Shown: piece by piece, positions 25,241 to 33,742 of the stretch | Layout: each line of letters opens with the position of its first letter | Numbering within the stretch: the first letter of the stretch is position 1 | Source of the DNA: Pseudoglutamicibacter albus | GTDB lineage: Bacteria; Actinomycetota; Actinomycetes; Actinomycetales; Micrococcaceae | DNA: 60,270 nt | Reading direction: 5' to 3' | NCBI RefSeq assembly: GCF_022346425.1 | Contig: NZ_JAKRCW010000015.1 | Coordinates: 1 to 60,270, forward strand | The notes under the pieces: model-generated | Database searches by the model: none | The model's input: the letters and a program-made list of their open reading frames with translations, nothing else | What the model was told of the DNA's origin: nothing | Translations under genes and position numbers: made by a program

Positions 25241-27703
25241 ATGCGTGAAAGTCATCCGTTGTTGCCCCTAGGACCTTGCTCGCATTCGAGCCAGGAAGAA
25301 CTCCGCGTGCAAACGCCTGGAGCTAAATCACAGCGCGAGGCGAAGGCGGCTGGCCGCATCAAGCGGTTCACCGTTGGGTCCGCAGCTTTTGCTTTGGCTG
25401 CCGGCATGGCTTTTGCTCCGGCTATCGGCTCCGAATCGGCACATGCTGCTCCTGGAATGGGTGCAGATAGGGCAGGTATCGCTCCTGCTTATCAGTCTGC
25501 AGCTAAGGCAGCGGTCAAGCCGATGCTGACCCCCATCCCACTTGACGGGTTGGATGAAAACTCCGCCTACATTGCTCAGTTGTTTAATAACGCAGACTGG
25601 TCTGAGCAGGTGGCTTCCATGCCAACCGGGTGGGTTCAGTTGCGCAGGTTTGATAAGCGTGTGCAAGGAACCTTCAGGGGCGTTGTGACTCAACCGGCTT
25701 CAGGGGATGTCTCTGAACAGGACGCGGCACCTGCTGCCGGCGTCACGGTGGTTGGCGCGTATGTCAATGACTGGGTTGCTAAGGGCATGGACCGTTTCAT
25801 GTTGCGCAACCCTGGTGTTGGGCGCGAGGCCGCGCTAGCTGAGCAGGTGCGTCTGCTCAAGCAGTATGAAGAGATCACGGGCAAATCTGGCCTCGCTGAA
25901 ACCAAGATGACCTGGACTGACGACCAGGGGCAATACGTTCTGGCATTCAACGGAACGTTTAATAAGAAGCCGTCCGAAGACAAACTTATCGGTGAGATCG
26001 CAGAGAGCGCCCATGACGGCTGCTTCACGAGCGCGCTGGGTAACTCCATCTGCAAGGTCAAAGAGCGCCGCAAGCACGTCAACTTCAAGTACTCGATGGT
26101 TTTTGTTGGGCAGGCAGAGAACACCAATTTGACGTGGTCTAGCCCAGCACTCTTGCCGCAGTACGATCTCCCTAACCCAGGGTTGACCAACGTTGCATGG
26201 GGCGCATATGGCTCCTACACGGTAGATTTCACGCTCCCTGCTCCTGAACAGCCAGCGGAAGAACCGACCCCGGTCGCTGAACCATCTGGCGTACCTGAAC
26301 CAGGTGAGGCAGCACCGGGAGAGAACGAGCCAGGCGAAGAACTCGCTCCAAGCGAGCCTGAGACGGCCGAGGAAGCACCAGGCGAGGCAGAACCATCCGA
26401 GGAAGCGCCAGACGAGGTTGCGCCTACCCCGGAGCCTACCGAGCCTGCTACGTCTGAGTCCGCTGAGCCAGCGCCATCCGAGGACGAGCCAAGCGAAGAA
26501 GCGGCTCCATCCGAGCCAGCTCCAAGCGAAGCAGACCCAACTGAGGAAGCTCCATCTGAGCCTGCACCGGGCGAGGAAGGTCCAGCTGAACCAGAACCAT
26601 TCCCAGCACCAACTGACCCGTTCCCGGAAGAATCGGACGCAAACGAGCCAGTGGATGAGACGGAAATGCGGCCGATCGATCCGCCGCCGCCTTTCTCGCC
26701 AGGTGGTTTTAAGCGGCCGCCACGGCTCTCGCCGGATCTGCTGGACGTACCTGAATGGTTCAGGCCAGGACTGTTTGATCCTCCGCATTCTTCCGGCCCG
26801 TGGGGTGCCCGCCCTTCAGTGCCGCAAGGCCACCGCCCTTCGGCGCCTCTGGGCAACCGTCCAAACGTGCAGCAGGGCCACCGCCCGTCTGCGCCTCTGG
26901 GTAACCGCCCGTCCGCACCCCTGGGCCGTGTTCCGTCTGCACCACAGATTCAGATTCCGCTAGCACCAGGGTTCCCGGCCGAACCGGCTCCTATGCCTTT
27001 GCCTGAAACTGCGCCAGGCCGGCCACTGGACCCTCTGCCAGCTGTCCCATTGGCGCCACCAGTCGCTCCGGCGCCATCGGCCGCCCCGGGTCCGGCAGAT
27101 GTTTCTCCTGGAGAACCGGAGGCTCCACAGCCATCGGAAGCTCCTGCACCGTCTCAGGAAGATCAAACGCCGGAGGACTCTACGGATAGCGGCGGCGGTG
27201 CAGGGGATGCACAGCCAAGTGGTGAGGCCCCTCTTCCGGGTGAACGGCCTGGCGAGCACGGCACTGACCAGGGTGCAGGAGAAGGCATCATCGTTCCAGG
27301 ATCGCCTAACGATCCAGCAGGCTCCGATGTGCCAAGCATTTTCGAACCGTTCTTCCCTGGAAGCCAGGGCTGGGATGGAAGCAGCCCTGAGTCTCGTGAC
27401 GGCTCCGCTGGTGATGGCGAACGCCCAGCGCCTGTTCTGGACGAACATGGCAATCCCATCGAGCCTCCGGCTGCAAGTGACTTCGGCTGGGTTGAACACC
27501 AGGGCCAGCAAAACCGCCCACAAGGACCGCTCGGTAGGGTGACCCCGCGCACCAAGGGGCAGGCCGAAGCATGGGATGCGGAAGAAGCCGTGGGTATCCC
27601 ATGGGTTCACCGTGGAACCCAGACTGCAGGTGTTGTAGTAGCTGTGGTCGGTTTGGGGATGCTCGGCGGCGTAGGCCTCATGGTGATGCGCCGCGGGCTC
27701 TAA
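25241..27703 (+). CDS. Large cell-surface protein with repeat stalk
   Basis: The 820-aa exported protein has a basic N-terminal extension and signal helix (FTVGSAAFALAAGMAFAPAI, cleavage near AHA). A folded domain of about 270 residues contains FRGVVTQP and a probable disulfide (CFTSALGNSIC). Next comes a Pro/Glu/Ser/Ala stalk (about residues 335-480), then six 8-residue repeats of the RPSAPLGN type (524-571), a Pro-rich region and a C-terminal helix (VVVAVVGLGMLGGVGLMVM) ending in RRGL. No LPXTG sortase site precedes the helix, so it is membrane-anchored or uses a variant signal. The folded domain is not one I recognise. It is a candidate adhesin or wall-spanning protein. Confidence 0.85.
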   Translation: MRESHPLLPLGPCSHSSQEELRVQTPGAKSQREAKAAGRIKRFTVGSAAFALAAGMAFAPAIGSESAHAAPGMGADRAGIAPAYQSAAKAAVKPMLTPIPLDGLDENSAYIAQLFNNADWSEQVASMPTGWVQLRRFDKRVQGTFRGVVTQPASGDVSEQDAAPAAGVTVVGAYVNDWVAKGMDRFMLRNPGVGREAALAEQVRLLKQYEEITGKSGLAETKMTWTDDQGQYVLAFNGTFNKKPSEDKLIGEIAESAHDGCFTSALGNSICKVKERRKHVNFKYSMVFVGQAENTNLTWSSPALLPQYDLPNPGLTNVAWGAYGSYTVDFTLPAPEQPAEEPTPVAEPSGVPEPGEAAPGENEPGEELAPSEPETAEEAPGEAEPSEEAPDEVAPTPEPTEPATSESAEPAPSEDEPSEEAAPSEPAPSEADPTEEAPSEPAPGEEGPAEPEPFPAPTDPFPEESDANEPVDETEMRPIDPPPPFSPGGFKRPPRLSPDLLDVPEWFRPGLFDPPHSSGPWGARPSVPQGHRPSAPLGNRPNVQQGHRPSAPLGNRPSAPLGRVPSAPQIQIPLAPGFPAEPAPMPLPETAPGRPLDPLPAVPLAPPVAPAPSAAPGPADVSPGEPEAPQPSEAPAPSQEDQTPEDSTDSGGGAGDAQPSGEAPLPGERPGEHGTDQGAGEGIIVPGSPNDPAGSDVPSIFEPFFPGSQGWDGSSPESRDGSAGDGERPAPVLDEHGNPIEPPAASDFGWVEHQGQQNRPQGPLGRVTPRTKGQAEAWDAEEAVGIPWVHRGTQTAGVVVAVVGLGMLGGVGLMVMRRGL
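26810..26953 (+). repeat. Six 24-bp coding repeats (RPSxPxGx)
   Basis: Residues 524-571 of the surface protein consist of RPSVPQGH, RPSAPLGN, RPNVQQGH, RPSAPLGN, RPSAPLGR and VPSAPQIQ. Copies two and four are identical at the protein level, consistent with unequal exchange. Confidence 0.85.
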
Positions 27704-27742
27704 CAGAGCCCGGAGAGTAGCCGCGTTAGCTAGGGTGACATT

Positions 27743-28648
27743 ATGGCTGAGTCTGAAGCACCCGATGCGAAATTAACCGATACCAACCTGCCTGACGCTA
27801 ACCTCCCGGTCCAGGTTGTGGGGGAGGGGCCCGTCCCGGTCGTATTCCTGCACGGTCTGATGGGGCGCGGTCGCAACTTCATCTCGATTGCGAGAGCTCT
27901 ATCTGAGGTTGCGACTTCGTATCTGGTTGATCTGCCGAACCACGGCGTTGCCGATTGGACTGACGATTTTTCCTACGACCAGATGGCTGATTCGGTGGTC
28001 GCAACCCTCAAAACCCGCGGCGTTGACTCTGCCGTGGTTGTGGGGCACTCGATGGGCGGCAAGGTCGCCATGAAGGTCGCGTTGCGTCACGGTAGCTGCG
28101 CGGCAGACGGCGGCGAATCGGGCGGCAGGGCCTCCGCCACTGATGGCACGCCTTTTGTGCGTGCGCTCGCGGTCATCGATATATCGCCGCGCCCTGCGGA
28201 CTATGAAGCCAACAAAGCACCCTTCAAACATTTGCTGGATAGCGTGCTTGATCTAGACCTTTCGCGTATTGAGAGGCGCGCTGATGCCGATGCGGTATTG
28301 GCATCAGAGGTCGAGGAGCCGGGGGTGCGGGCCTTCCTGTTGCAGAACCTTCAGCGTGATGGCAATGGATGGTCCTGGCAGCCCAACGTAGCGAGCCTGC
28401 GCAGCTGGCTGAGTAGGATCGGTGACTTCCCACTCACATCTGAGGACCTCCCGTTTGAGGGTCCCGTTGTGTGGGTTGGTGGCTCCGACTCCGGATACAT
28501 CACGGATGAGGATACTGCGCTGATGCGGGGACTGTTCCCGGGCATGCGCAAGGTCATGGTCAAAGGAGCCGGACACTGGGTGCATGCGGACCGCCCTGAC
28601 GTGGTTATACAGATCCTGTCACGACTCATACAGGAAGCCGCTGAGTAG
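27743..28648 (+). CDS. Alpha/beta hydrolase (YbfF-like esterase)
   Basis: The 301-aa soluble hydrolase has oxyanion HGLMGRGRNF, DLPNHG, nucleophile Ser in GHSMGG and catalytic His in GAGHWVHADRPD. The order and spacing match the YbfF/BioH esterase group. Two features are unusual: an N-terminal extension of three 5-residue units (DAKLT, DTNLP, DANLP) and a Gly/Ala-rich insertion after GSCAADGGESGGRA near residue 120. The substrate is unknown. Confidence 0.9.
   Translation: MAESEAPDAKLTDTNLPDANLPVQVVGEGPVPVVFLHGLMGRGRNFISIARALSEVATSYLVDLPNHGVADWTDDFSYDQMADSVVATLKTRGVDSAVVVGHSMGGKVAMKVALRHGSCAADGGESGGRASATDGTPFVRALAVIDISPRPADYEANKAPFKHLLDSVLDLDLSRIERRADADAVLASEVEEPGVRAFLLQNLQRDGNGWSWQPNVASLRSWLSRIGDFPLTSEDLPFEGPVVWVGGSDSGYITDEDTALMRGLFPGMRKVMVKGAGHWVHADRPDVVIQILSRLIQEAAE
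27764..27808 (+). repeat. Three in-frame 15-bp repeats
   Basis: GATGCGAAATTAACC, GATACCAACCTGCCT and GACGCTAACCTCCCG encode DAKLT, DTNLP and DANLP near the N-terminus of the hydrolase. Confidence 0.65.
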
Positions 28649-28764
28649 AAGCGATTCCTGCCGATGAGAAGGCACAGCGGCGTATAAAAATCCATGTGGT
28701 CTTACCACAATTCGCGCGTTCAACCATCATCTGGGCGTAACCATGGAGAATCTGAAAATTTACC

Positions 28765-28796
28765 TTGATATTCATTTTGAAAACAGGTTGTATAGT
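28765..28796 (+). promoter_or_regulatory. Sigma-70-type promoter for the peptide-transport operon
   Basis: TTGATA (28765-28770) is followed after 17 bases by TTGTAT (28788-28793), overlapping TATAGT (28791-28796). It lies about 95 bases before the substrate-binding protein gene, in a locally A+T-rich stretch. This is the most promoter-like sequence in front of the operon. Confidence 0.55.
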
Positions 28797-28891
28797 ATTG
28801 AGCACGTGATCTAGCTAACAACGATCATGAATCCTCACGGCAACCGGCGCCGCCGAGTTGTATGCACCATTTGAGAATGACAGGAGTGGAC

Positions 28892-30724
28892 ATGCGTCTG
28901 AAGCGTATCTCCATGGCAGTTGCGGCAACCGCAGCTGCATCTCTGGCACTGACCGCTTGCTCCCCGGGCGGTAGCCAGGATAAAAAGAAGGACGACAAGG
29001 GCGGCGATAGCCAGACCGTTGGCGATGCTAAGCAGTTCGAAGGCTCGGGCCGTTTTGAACTCAGCGACGTAGAGACCCAGAACAAGGAAATCAAGATCAC
29101 GGTAGGTTCCATTGAATACGGTGGCTACAACGGTCTGACTCCAGATACCTACTCCACTTACACCTCCGCTGTTGCCGATACCTACATGCCAGGCTTCATG
29201 TACTACGGCACGGATGGCAAGGTCTACCAGAACAAGGACATGGGCTCCTACAAGCTCATCTCCGAGGACCCGATGAAGGTCGAATACACCATCCACGAGG
29301 ATGCTGTATGGTCCGACGGCACGCCGATCACCGTAGCTGACGCAATCTCCGCATGGGGTACCCAGACCACCTTGTCCTCCCCAGACGCAGAGAAGGATGG
29401 TGACGGTAACGCCCCACCGCTGTTCGACAACGTCTCTAATGACCTCGTCGACCAGGTTCCAGACGGCCCGCAGGGCGACCCTAAGGGCAAGAAGTTCACT
29501 GTGACCTTCAAGGAACCAAACCCAGACTGGGAGCTGCAGACCTGGTTGTCCTTCCCAGCACACGTCATCGCTAAGAACGGCGGCTTGTCCAAGGAAGAGT
29601 ACATCAAAGCTCTCCAGGACCAGGACGGCAAGAAGCTCGAGAAGGCTGCAGAGTTCTGGAACAAGGGCTGGAACCGCGGCGCAGGCAAGTTGCCGAAGGA
29701 AGAAGATAACGTCTCCGGTGGACCATACATCCTCGATTCCTGGCAGCAGGGCGAGTCCGTGACCGTCAAGGCCAACCCTAAGTACTGGGGCGAGAAGCCA
29801 GGCGTTGAGAAGCTCACCTTCCGCTTTATCGATGACTCCGCCATGGTTCAGGGCTTGAAGAACAAGGACCTTCAGGTCATCTCACCTCAGATCACCCCGG
29901 ACATCGCCGACCAGCTCAAGGGCCTCGAAGGCTCCAACGAGGCCAAGCTCTACTCGGGTAACCAGCTCACCTGGGAGCACCTGGACTTCAACTTCCGCAA
30001 GGGCAACGTGATGGAGGACCTTGACGTCCGCAAGGCGTTCGCCATGTGTGTTCCACGTCAGGAAATCGTTGACAAGCTGGTCAAGTCCATCAACCCAGAC
30101 GCGACCGTGCTCAACGCACGTGAGATCTTCAGCGATGACGAGAACTACGAGAATGTTGTCTCTGAGGCATACAAGGGCGAATACGACGAGGTCGACATCG
30201 AAGGCGCCAAGAAGCTCCTGAAGGACAAGGGCAAGGAAGGCGCAACCGTACGTATCGGTTACTCCGCACCAAACCCACGCCGTAGCCAGCAGTTCCAGCT
30301 GATCAAGAACTCCTGCGAGAAGGCCGGCTTCAAGGTCGAAGACGTCTCCTCCAAGGACTTCTTCGATCCGGGCGGCACCCTGGATACCGGTAAGTACGAG
30401 GTAGCACTCTTCGCATGGGCAGGCTCCGGCCAGAAGACCTCCGGCTGGAACATCTACCACTCGAAGGGTGCACAGAACTACGGTAAGTTCAAGAACGCCG
30501 ATGTTGACGCCGCATTCGACAAGATGAAGAAGGCGACGGCTGACGACGCACACCTTGAAGCAGTCAAGGAAGCAGAGAAGGCTCTGTGGGATAACCTCTA
30601 CGGCATCCCGATCTTCCAGCATCCAGGCATGCGTGCAGCTGATCCAAAGATCGCTAACATCGCGCACACTGTGACCCAGTCCGGTATTACCTGGAACGCT
30701 GACCAGTGGCAGTACGTTAAGTAA
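28892..30724 (+). CDS. Peptide ABC transporter substrate-binding lipoprotein (family 5)
   Basis: The 610-aa extracytoplasmic lipoprotein has a signal peptide with lipobox LTAC (Cys about residue 24) and a charged linker. The family 5 (OppA/DppA) fold follows, with YTIHEDAVWSDGTPITVADA, YTLDSW-like YILDSWQQGESVTVKANPKYW and DVRKAFAMCVPRQEIVDKL. Start ATG 28892 follows AGGAG; an ATG 30 bases upstream lacks a site. It captures peptides for the permease encoded downstream. The very regular codon use suggests high expression. A strong hairpin follows before the permease genes. Confidence 0.95.
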   Translation: MRLKRISMAVAATAAASLALTACSPGGSQDKKKDDKGGDSQTVGDAKQFEGSGRFELSDVETQNKEIKITVGSIEYGGYNGLTPDTYSTYTSAVADTYMPGFMYYGTDGKVYQNKDMGSYKLISEDPMKVEYTIHEDAVWSDGTPITVADAISAWGTQTTLSSPDAEKDGDGNAPPLFDNVSNDLVDQVPDGPQGDPKGKKFTVTFKEPNPDWELQTWLSFPAHVIAKNGGLSKEEYIKALQDQDGKKLEKAAEFWNKGWNRGAGKLPKEEDNVSGGPYILDSWQQGESVTVKANPKYWGEKPGVEKLTFRFIDDSAMVQGLKNKDLQVISPQITPDIADQLKGLEGSNEAKLYSGNQLTWEHLDFNFRKGNVMEDLDVRKAFAMCVPRQEIVDKLVKSINPDATVLNAREIFSDDENYENVVSEAYKGEYDEVDIEGAKKLLKDKGKEGATVRIGYSAPNPRRSQQFQLIKNSCEKAGFKVEDVSSKDFFDPGGTLDTGKYEVALFAWAGSGQKTSGWNIYHSKGAQNYGKFKNADVDAAFDKMKKATADDAHLEAVKEAEKALWDNLYGIPIFQHPGMRAADPKIANIAHTVTQSGITWNADQWQYVK

Positions 30725-30830
30725 GTCACTGGCTTCTATAACTACATCGCAACGCGTTGTGCCCGACCCATAACTCAAGATGAACGCTGAGCGCACGCTC
30801 GGCACTTGAATGGCGTAACGTGTAGCCAAG

Positions 30831-30872
30831 GGTAAGCGGGCCCGGAGTCGGAAGACTCCGGGCCCGCTTACC
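30831..30872 (+). terminator. 19-bp perfect hairpin between binding protein and permease genes
   Basis: GGTAAGCGGGCCCGGAGTC (30831-30849) pairs perfectly with 30854-30872 around a GGAA tetraloop, 107 bases after the binding-protein stop and 48 bases before the permease start. It has no U-run. Inside an operon such a structure usually acts as a partial terminator or an mRNA 3'-end stabiliser, giving far more binding protein than permease. Confidence 0.85.
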
Positions 30873-30920
30873 GAAAAACGCTTACCGTCCACTTCGCACG
30901 AAACCGAAAGGTCTTCGACC

Positions 30921-32453
30921 GTGCTGACATTTATCCTCCGGCGTCTGGGTATCTCAGTCCTGATCTTGCTGCTAGCCACCTTCGTGGTCTATGCGCTGAT
31001 CCAATTCTCAGGTGACCCGCTAGCAGGGATGCGCGAACTCGCATCCGACCCTAAGGTTCGCGTGGCCATGGAAGCCCGCATCAGAAACCTTCAACTCGAC
31101 ACCCCATGGGGTCTGCGATACCTCGACTGGCTCAAGGGTACATCGGCCTGCCTCATCGGTCAGTGTGACCTCGGCGTTGATGTCAACGGCAACGACGTTG
31201 GAGCCCGCCTCGCGGCAGCAGCTGATTCGACCCTGCGATTGGTAACCCTCTCTGTGATCCTCGCGATCGTGATCGGCGTCGGCATCGGTGTTCTGACCGC
31301 TGTGCGGCAGTACTCCGACCTCGACTACATCGTCACCTTCCTTGCTTTCGTGTTCTTCTCCCTGCCAGTGTTCTGGGCTGCTGTGTTGCTCAAGGAATAC
31401 GCGGCTATCAACTACAACAACTGGATAGCGGACCCAAGCTTTTCAACCATGCAAGTGGTCCTCACAGCGCTATTAGCCGGTTTCGTGATCCAGCTCTTCA
31501 TGGGAGGCGCCTGGAAACGCCGCCTGTTCAGCTTCCTCGCAACCGCGGTGATCGTCGGTGTTGCGATGGTCGCCTTCACTGCACAAGACTTCTGGCGCTA
31601 CCCGTCCCTGCCACCGTGGGTCATCGCGCTCATCGTGATCGGGGTTGCTGTCTTCGCGACCTCCTCGACCGTCGGTATCAAGAACAAGGAAGGCCACCGC
31701 CACGTACTGTTGCCAGCACTCATCTGTGCAGTGCTCGTCATGGTCGTCTTCTACGCCGGATACAACATCTTCCTTGAGCCAACCGCGCTGATCCTGTTCA
31801 TCGGCTTCTTGCTCGCGATCGCCGTCCCGTGGCTGCTCGGCTTCTTCCTCGGTGGGCGCCTGCGCGTCCAAGCCATCAGCGCATCGCTGGCAACCGTCGG
31901 CGTAGGTGTAGCGCTGACCATGATCTGGCACATCTTCAACGCGTGGCCAGAATTCCTGGAAGCCAAGCCACGCCCGATCTCCACGATCGGTTCCCAAACA
32001 CCGAACTTCGACGGCGGCTTCTGGCTCCAAACCCTCGACCGTGGTTCGCAGATCCTGCTACCAACCATCCTGCTGACCGTAGTTTCCGTCGCCTCCTACT
32101 CGCGCTATACCCGCGCAACCATGATGGAAATCAACTCGCAGGACTACATCCGCACCGCACGCGCTAAAGGCCTCCCAGAGCGCACCGTGATCCTGCGCCA
32201 CGCATTCCGAAACGCGCTCATCCCGATCGTGACGATTGTCGTGATGGACTTTGCGGCACTGATCGGTGGCGCGATCATCACCGAACAAGTCTTCGGTTGG
32301 AAGGGCATGGGTGAGCTCTTCCAGACAGGCCTGAACAACGTTGACCCCAACCCCGTCATGGCTTTCGTAGTTGTCACAGGTGGTATCGCCGTCCTGTTCA
32401 ACCTGCTGGCTGACGTGATCTACGCCCTCATCGACCCGAGGATCCGAGTATGA
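30921..32453 (+). CDS. Peptide ABC transporter permease, DppB/OppB type, enlarged
   Basis: The 510-aa integral membrane subunit has the N-terminal ILRRLGISVLILLLATFVVY helix of DppB proteins and the C-terminal ABC permease loop DYIRTARAKGLPERTVILRH with the conserved EAA-like G. At about 320-340 aa, normal DppB proteins are far shorter. The excess is an insertion of about 170 residues (roughly 165-335) with four or five extra membrane helices between the early and late core helices. GTG start; the sequence is in one frame, so the insertion is not an artefact of fusion. Confidence 0.93.
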   Translation: MLTFILRRLGISVLILLLATFVVYALIQFSGDPLAGMRELASDPKVRVAMEARIRNLQLDTPWGLRYLDWLKGTSACLIGQCDLGVDVNGNDVGARLAAAADSTLRLVTLSVILAIVIGVGIGVLTAVRQYSDLDYIVTFLAFVFFSLPVFWAAVLLKEYAAINYNNWIADPSFSTMQVVLTALLAGFVIQLFMGGAWKRRLFSFLATAVIVGVAMVAFTAQDFWRYPSLPPWVIALIVIGVAVFATSSTVGIKNKEGHRHVLLPALICAVLVMVVFYAGYNIFLEPTALILFIGFLLAIAVPWLLGFFLGGRLRVQAISASLATVGVGVALTMIWHIFNAWPEFLEAKPRPISTIGSQTPNFDGGFWLQTLDRGSQILLPTILLTVVSVASYSRYTRATMMEINSQDYIRTARAKGLPERTVILRHAFRNALIPIVTIVVMDFAALIGGAIITEQVFGWKGMGELFQTGLNNVDPNPVMAFVVVTGGIAVLFNLLADVIYALIDPRIRV

Positions 32454-32533
32454 CGCCCCCGCGTACAGCACACCGCCCAGCGGATGCCCACGCACACCGT
32501 CACCACCGGACCCGCACGGAAAGGGGATAGGAC

Positions 32534-33742
32534 ATGACTCAGAACACCCCAGAAAACAAGAGCAATAAAACCATCGAAGCCTCAACGGATGAGCGCGTCT
32601 CGATCTCCGCAATCGAAGATGCCCGCCTCGCGAGCAAAGAAACCAAGTCCCTATCCCAAGGGCAGCTGGTTCTACGGCGCTTCCTGCGCCATAAACCAGC
32701 GATGATCTCCGCGGTCGTTCTCGCGTTCATCATCATCGTCTCCGTCACCTCGATCGGCATTTCCGTATTCGGAATCACGATCCCGGGCTGGTGGCGCTTC
32801 GACTACGTCGAACAAGGCGACATCATCGACGGCGGGGCACCATCGGCAACCCACTGGTTCGGGCAGGACGCCCTCGGCGTTGACTACTTCGCACTCGTGA
32901 TGCGCGGAACTCAGGTTTCGCTCATCATCGCGGTTCTCGTTGGCGTTGTCTCGACCGCACTGGGAACCCTGCTCGGCGCGATCTCCGGCTACTTCCGCGG
33001 ATTCATCGACGGCCTCATCATGCGTATCGCGGACATCTTCTTTGTTGTCCCTCTGCTGCTCATCGCAGCGATTGTCGGTCGCATCGCAGGCTCGGCGGTG
33101 AACTCGCCATGGTTCCTCGGTCTGCTGCTCGGCTGTGTTTCGTGGGCTGGTCTTTCGCGTCTGGTGCGTTCCCAGGTGCTCTCGCTGCGTGAACGCGAGT
33201 TCATCGACGCGGCGCGTGCGATGGGTGCCTCGACCAACCGCATCGTGATGAAGCACCTCATCCCGAACACTGTCGGCACGATCCTCGTGAACGCGACCCT
33301 AGCTATCGCTGCGGCAGTGCTGTTGGAAACCTCGCTGTCCTACCTCGGCTACGGCGTACGTCCACCACAGTCCTCGCTGGGCCTGTTAATCTCGACCTAC
33401 CAGAACTCGTTCACGACCCGTCCGTGGCTGTTCTGGTGGCCGGGCCTGATGATCCTCACGATCGCTTTGACTATCAACTTCATCGGTGATGGTCTGCGTG
33501 ACGCGTTCGACCCACGCCAGGGTGCAGGGCGCCGCAAGCGTTCGTTGTGGTCCTTCATCTTCCCGGGCAGCGCACACCGCCGTGGCGCATGGGAGACTGA
33601 GACCGCAACCGCAGGTACCACCAAGACTGAGAAGGACACGGCCGAAGAGGTCTCTGAAGTGCCGATTGCGCACGAGCCTGACCAAGGGACACCTACACTG
33701 GACGACGTCAAACCAGACACCCCAGAAGGAGACAAGAAGTGA
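32534..33742 (+). CDS. Peptide ABC transporter permease, DppC/OppC type
   Basis: The 402-aa permease pairs with the DppB-type subunit. Landmarks are a cytoplasmic N-terminus of about 45 residues, HWFGQDALGVDYFALVMRGTQVSL, and the coupling loop EFIDAARAMGASTNRIVMKH. An unusual acidic and Thr-rich C-terminal tail (about residues 340-402) follows the last helix. AAAGGGGATAGG precedes ATG 32534; the stop overlaps the ATPase gene by four bases. Confidence 0.95.
   Translation: MTQNTPENKSNKTIEASTDERVSISAIEDARLASKETKSLSQGQLVLRRFLRHKPAMISAVVLAFIIIVSVTSIGISVFGITIPGWWRFDYVEQGDIIDGGAPSATHWFGQDALGVDYFALVMRGTQVSLIIAVLVGVVSTALGTLLGAISGYFRGFIDGLIMRIADIFFVVPLLLIAAIVGRIAGSAVNSPWFLGLLLGCVSWAGLSRLVRSQVLSLREREFIDAARAMGASTNRIVMKHLIPNTVGTILVNATLAIAAAVLLETSLSYLGYGVRPPQSSLGLLISTYQNSFTTRPWLFWWPGLMILTIALTINFIGDGLRDAFDPRQGAGRRKRSLWSFIFPGSAHRRGAWETETATAGTTKTEKDTAEEVSEVPIAHEPDQGTPTLDDVKPDTPEGDKK

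Noticed and set aside
27600-27700. LPXTG sortase signal at the end of the surface protein
   Set aside because: The region before the C-terminal helix has no LPxTG or close variant that I can see; only the hydrophobic helix and basic end are present.
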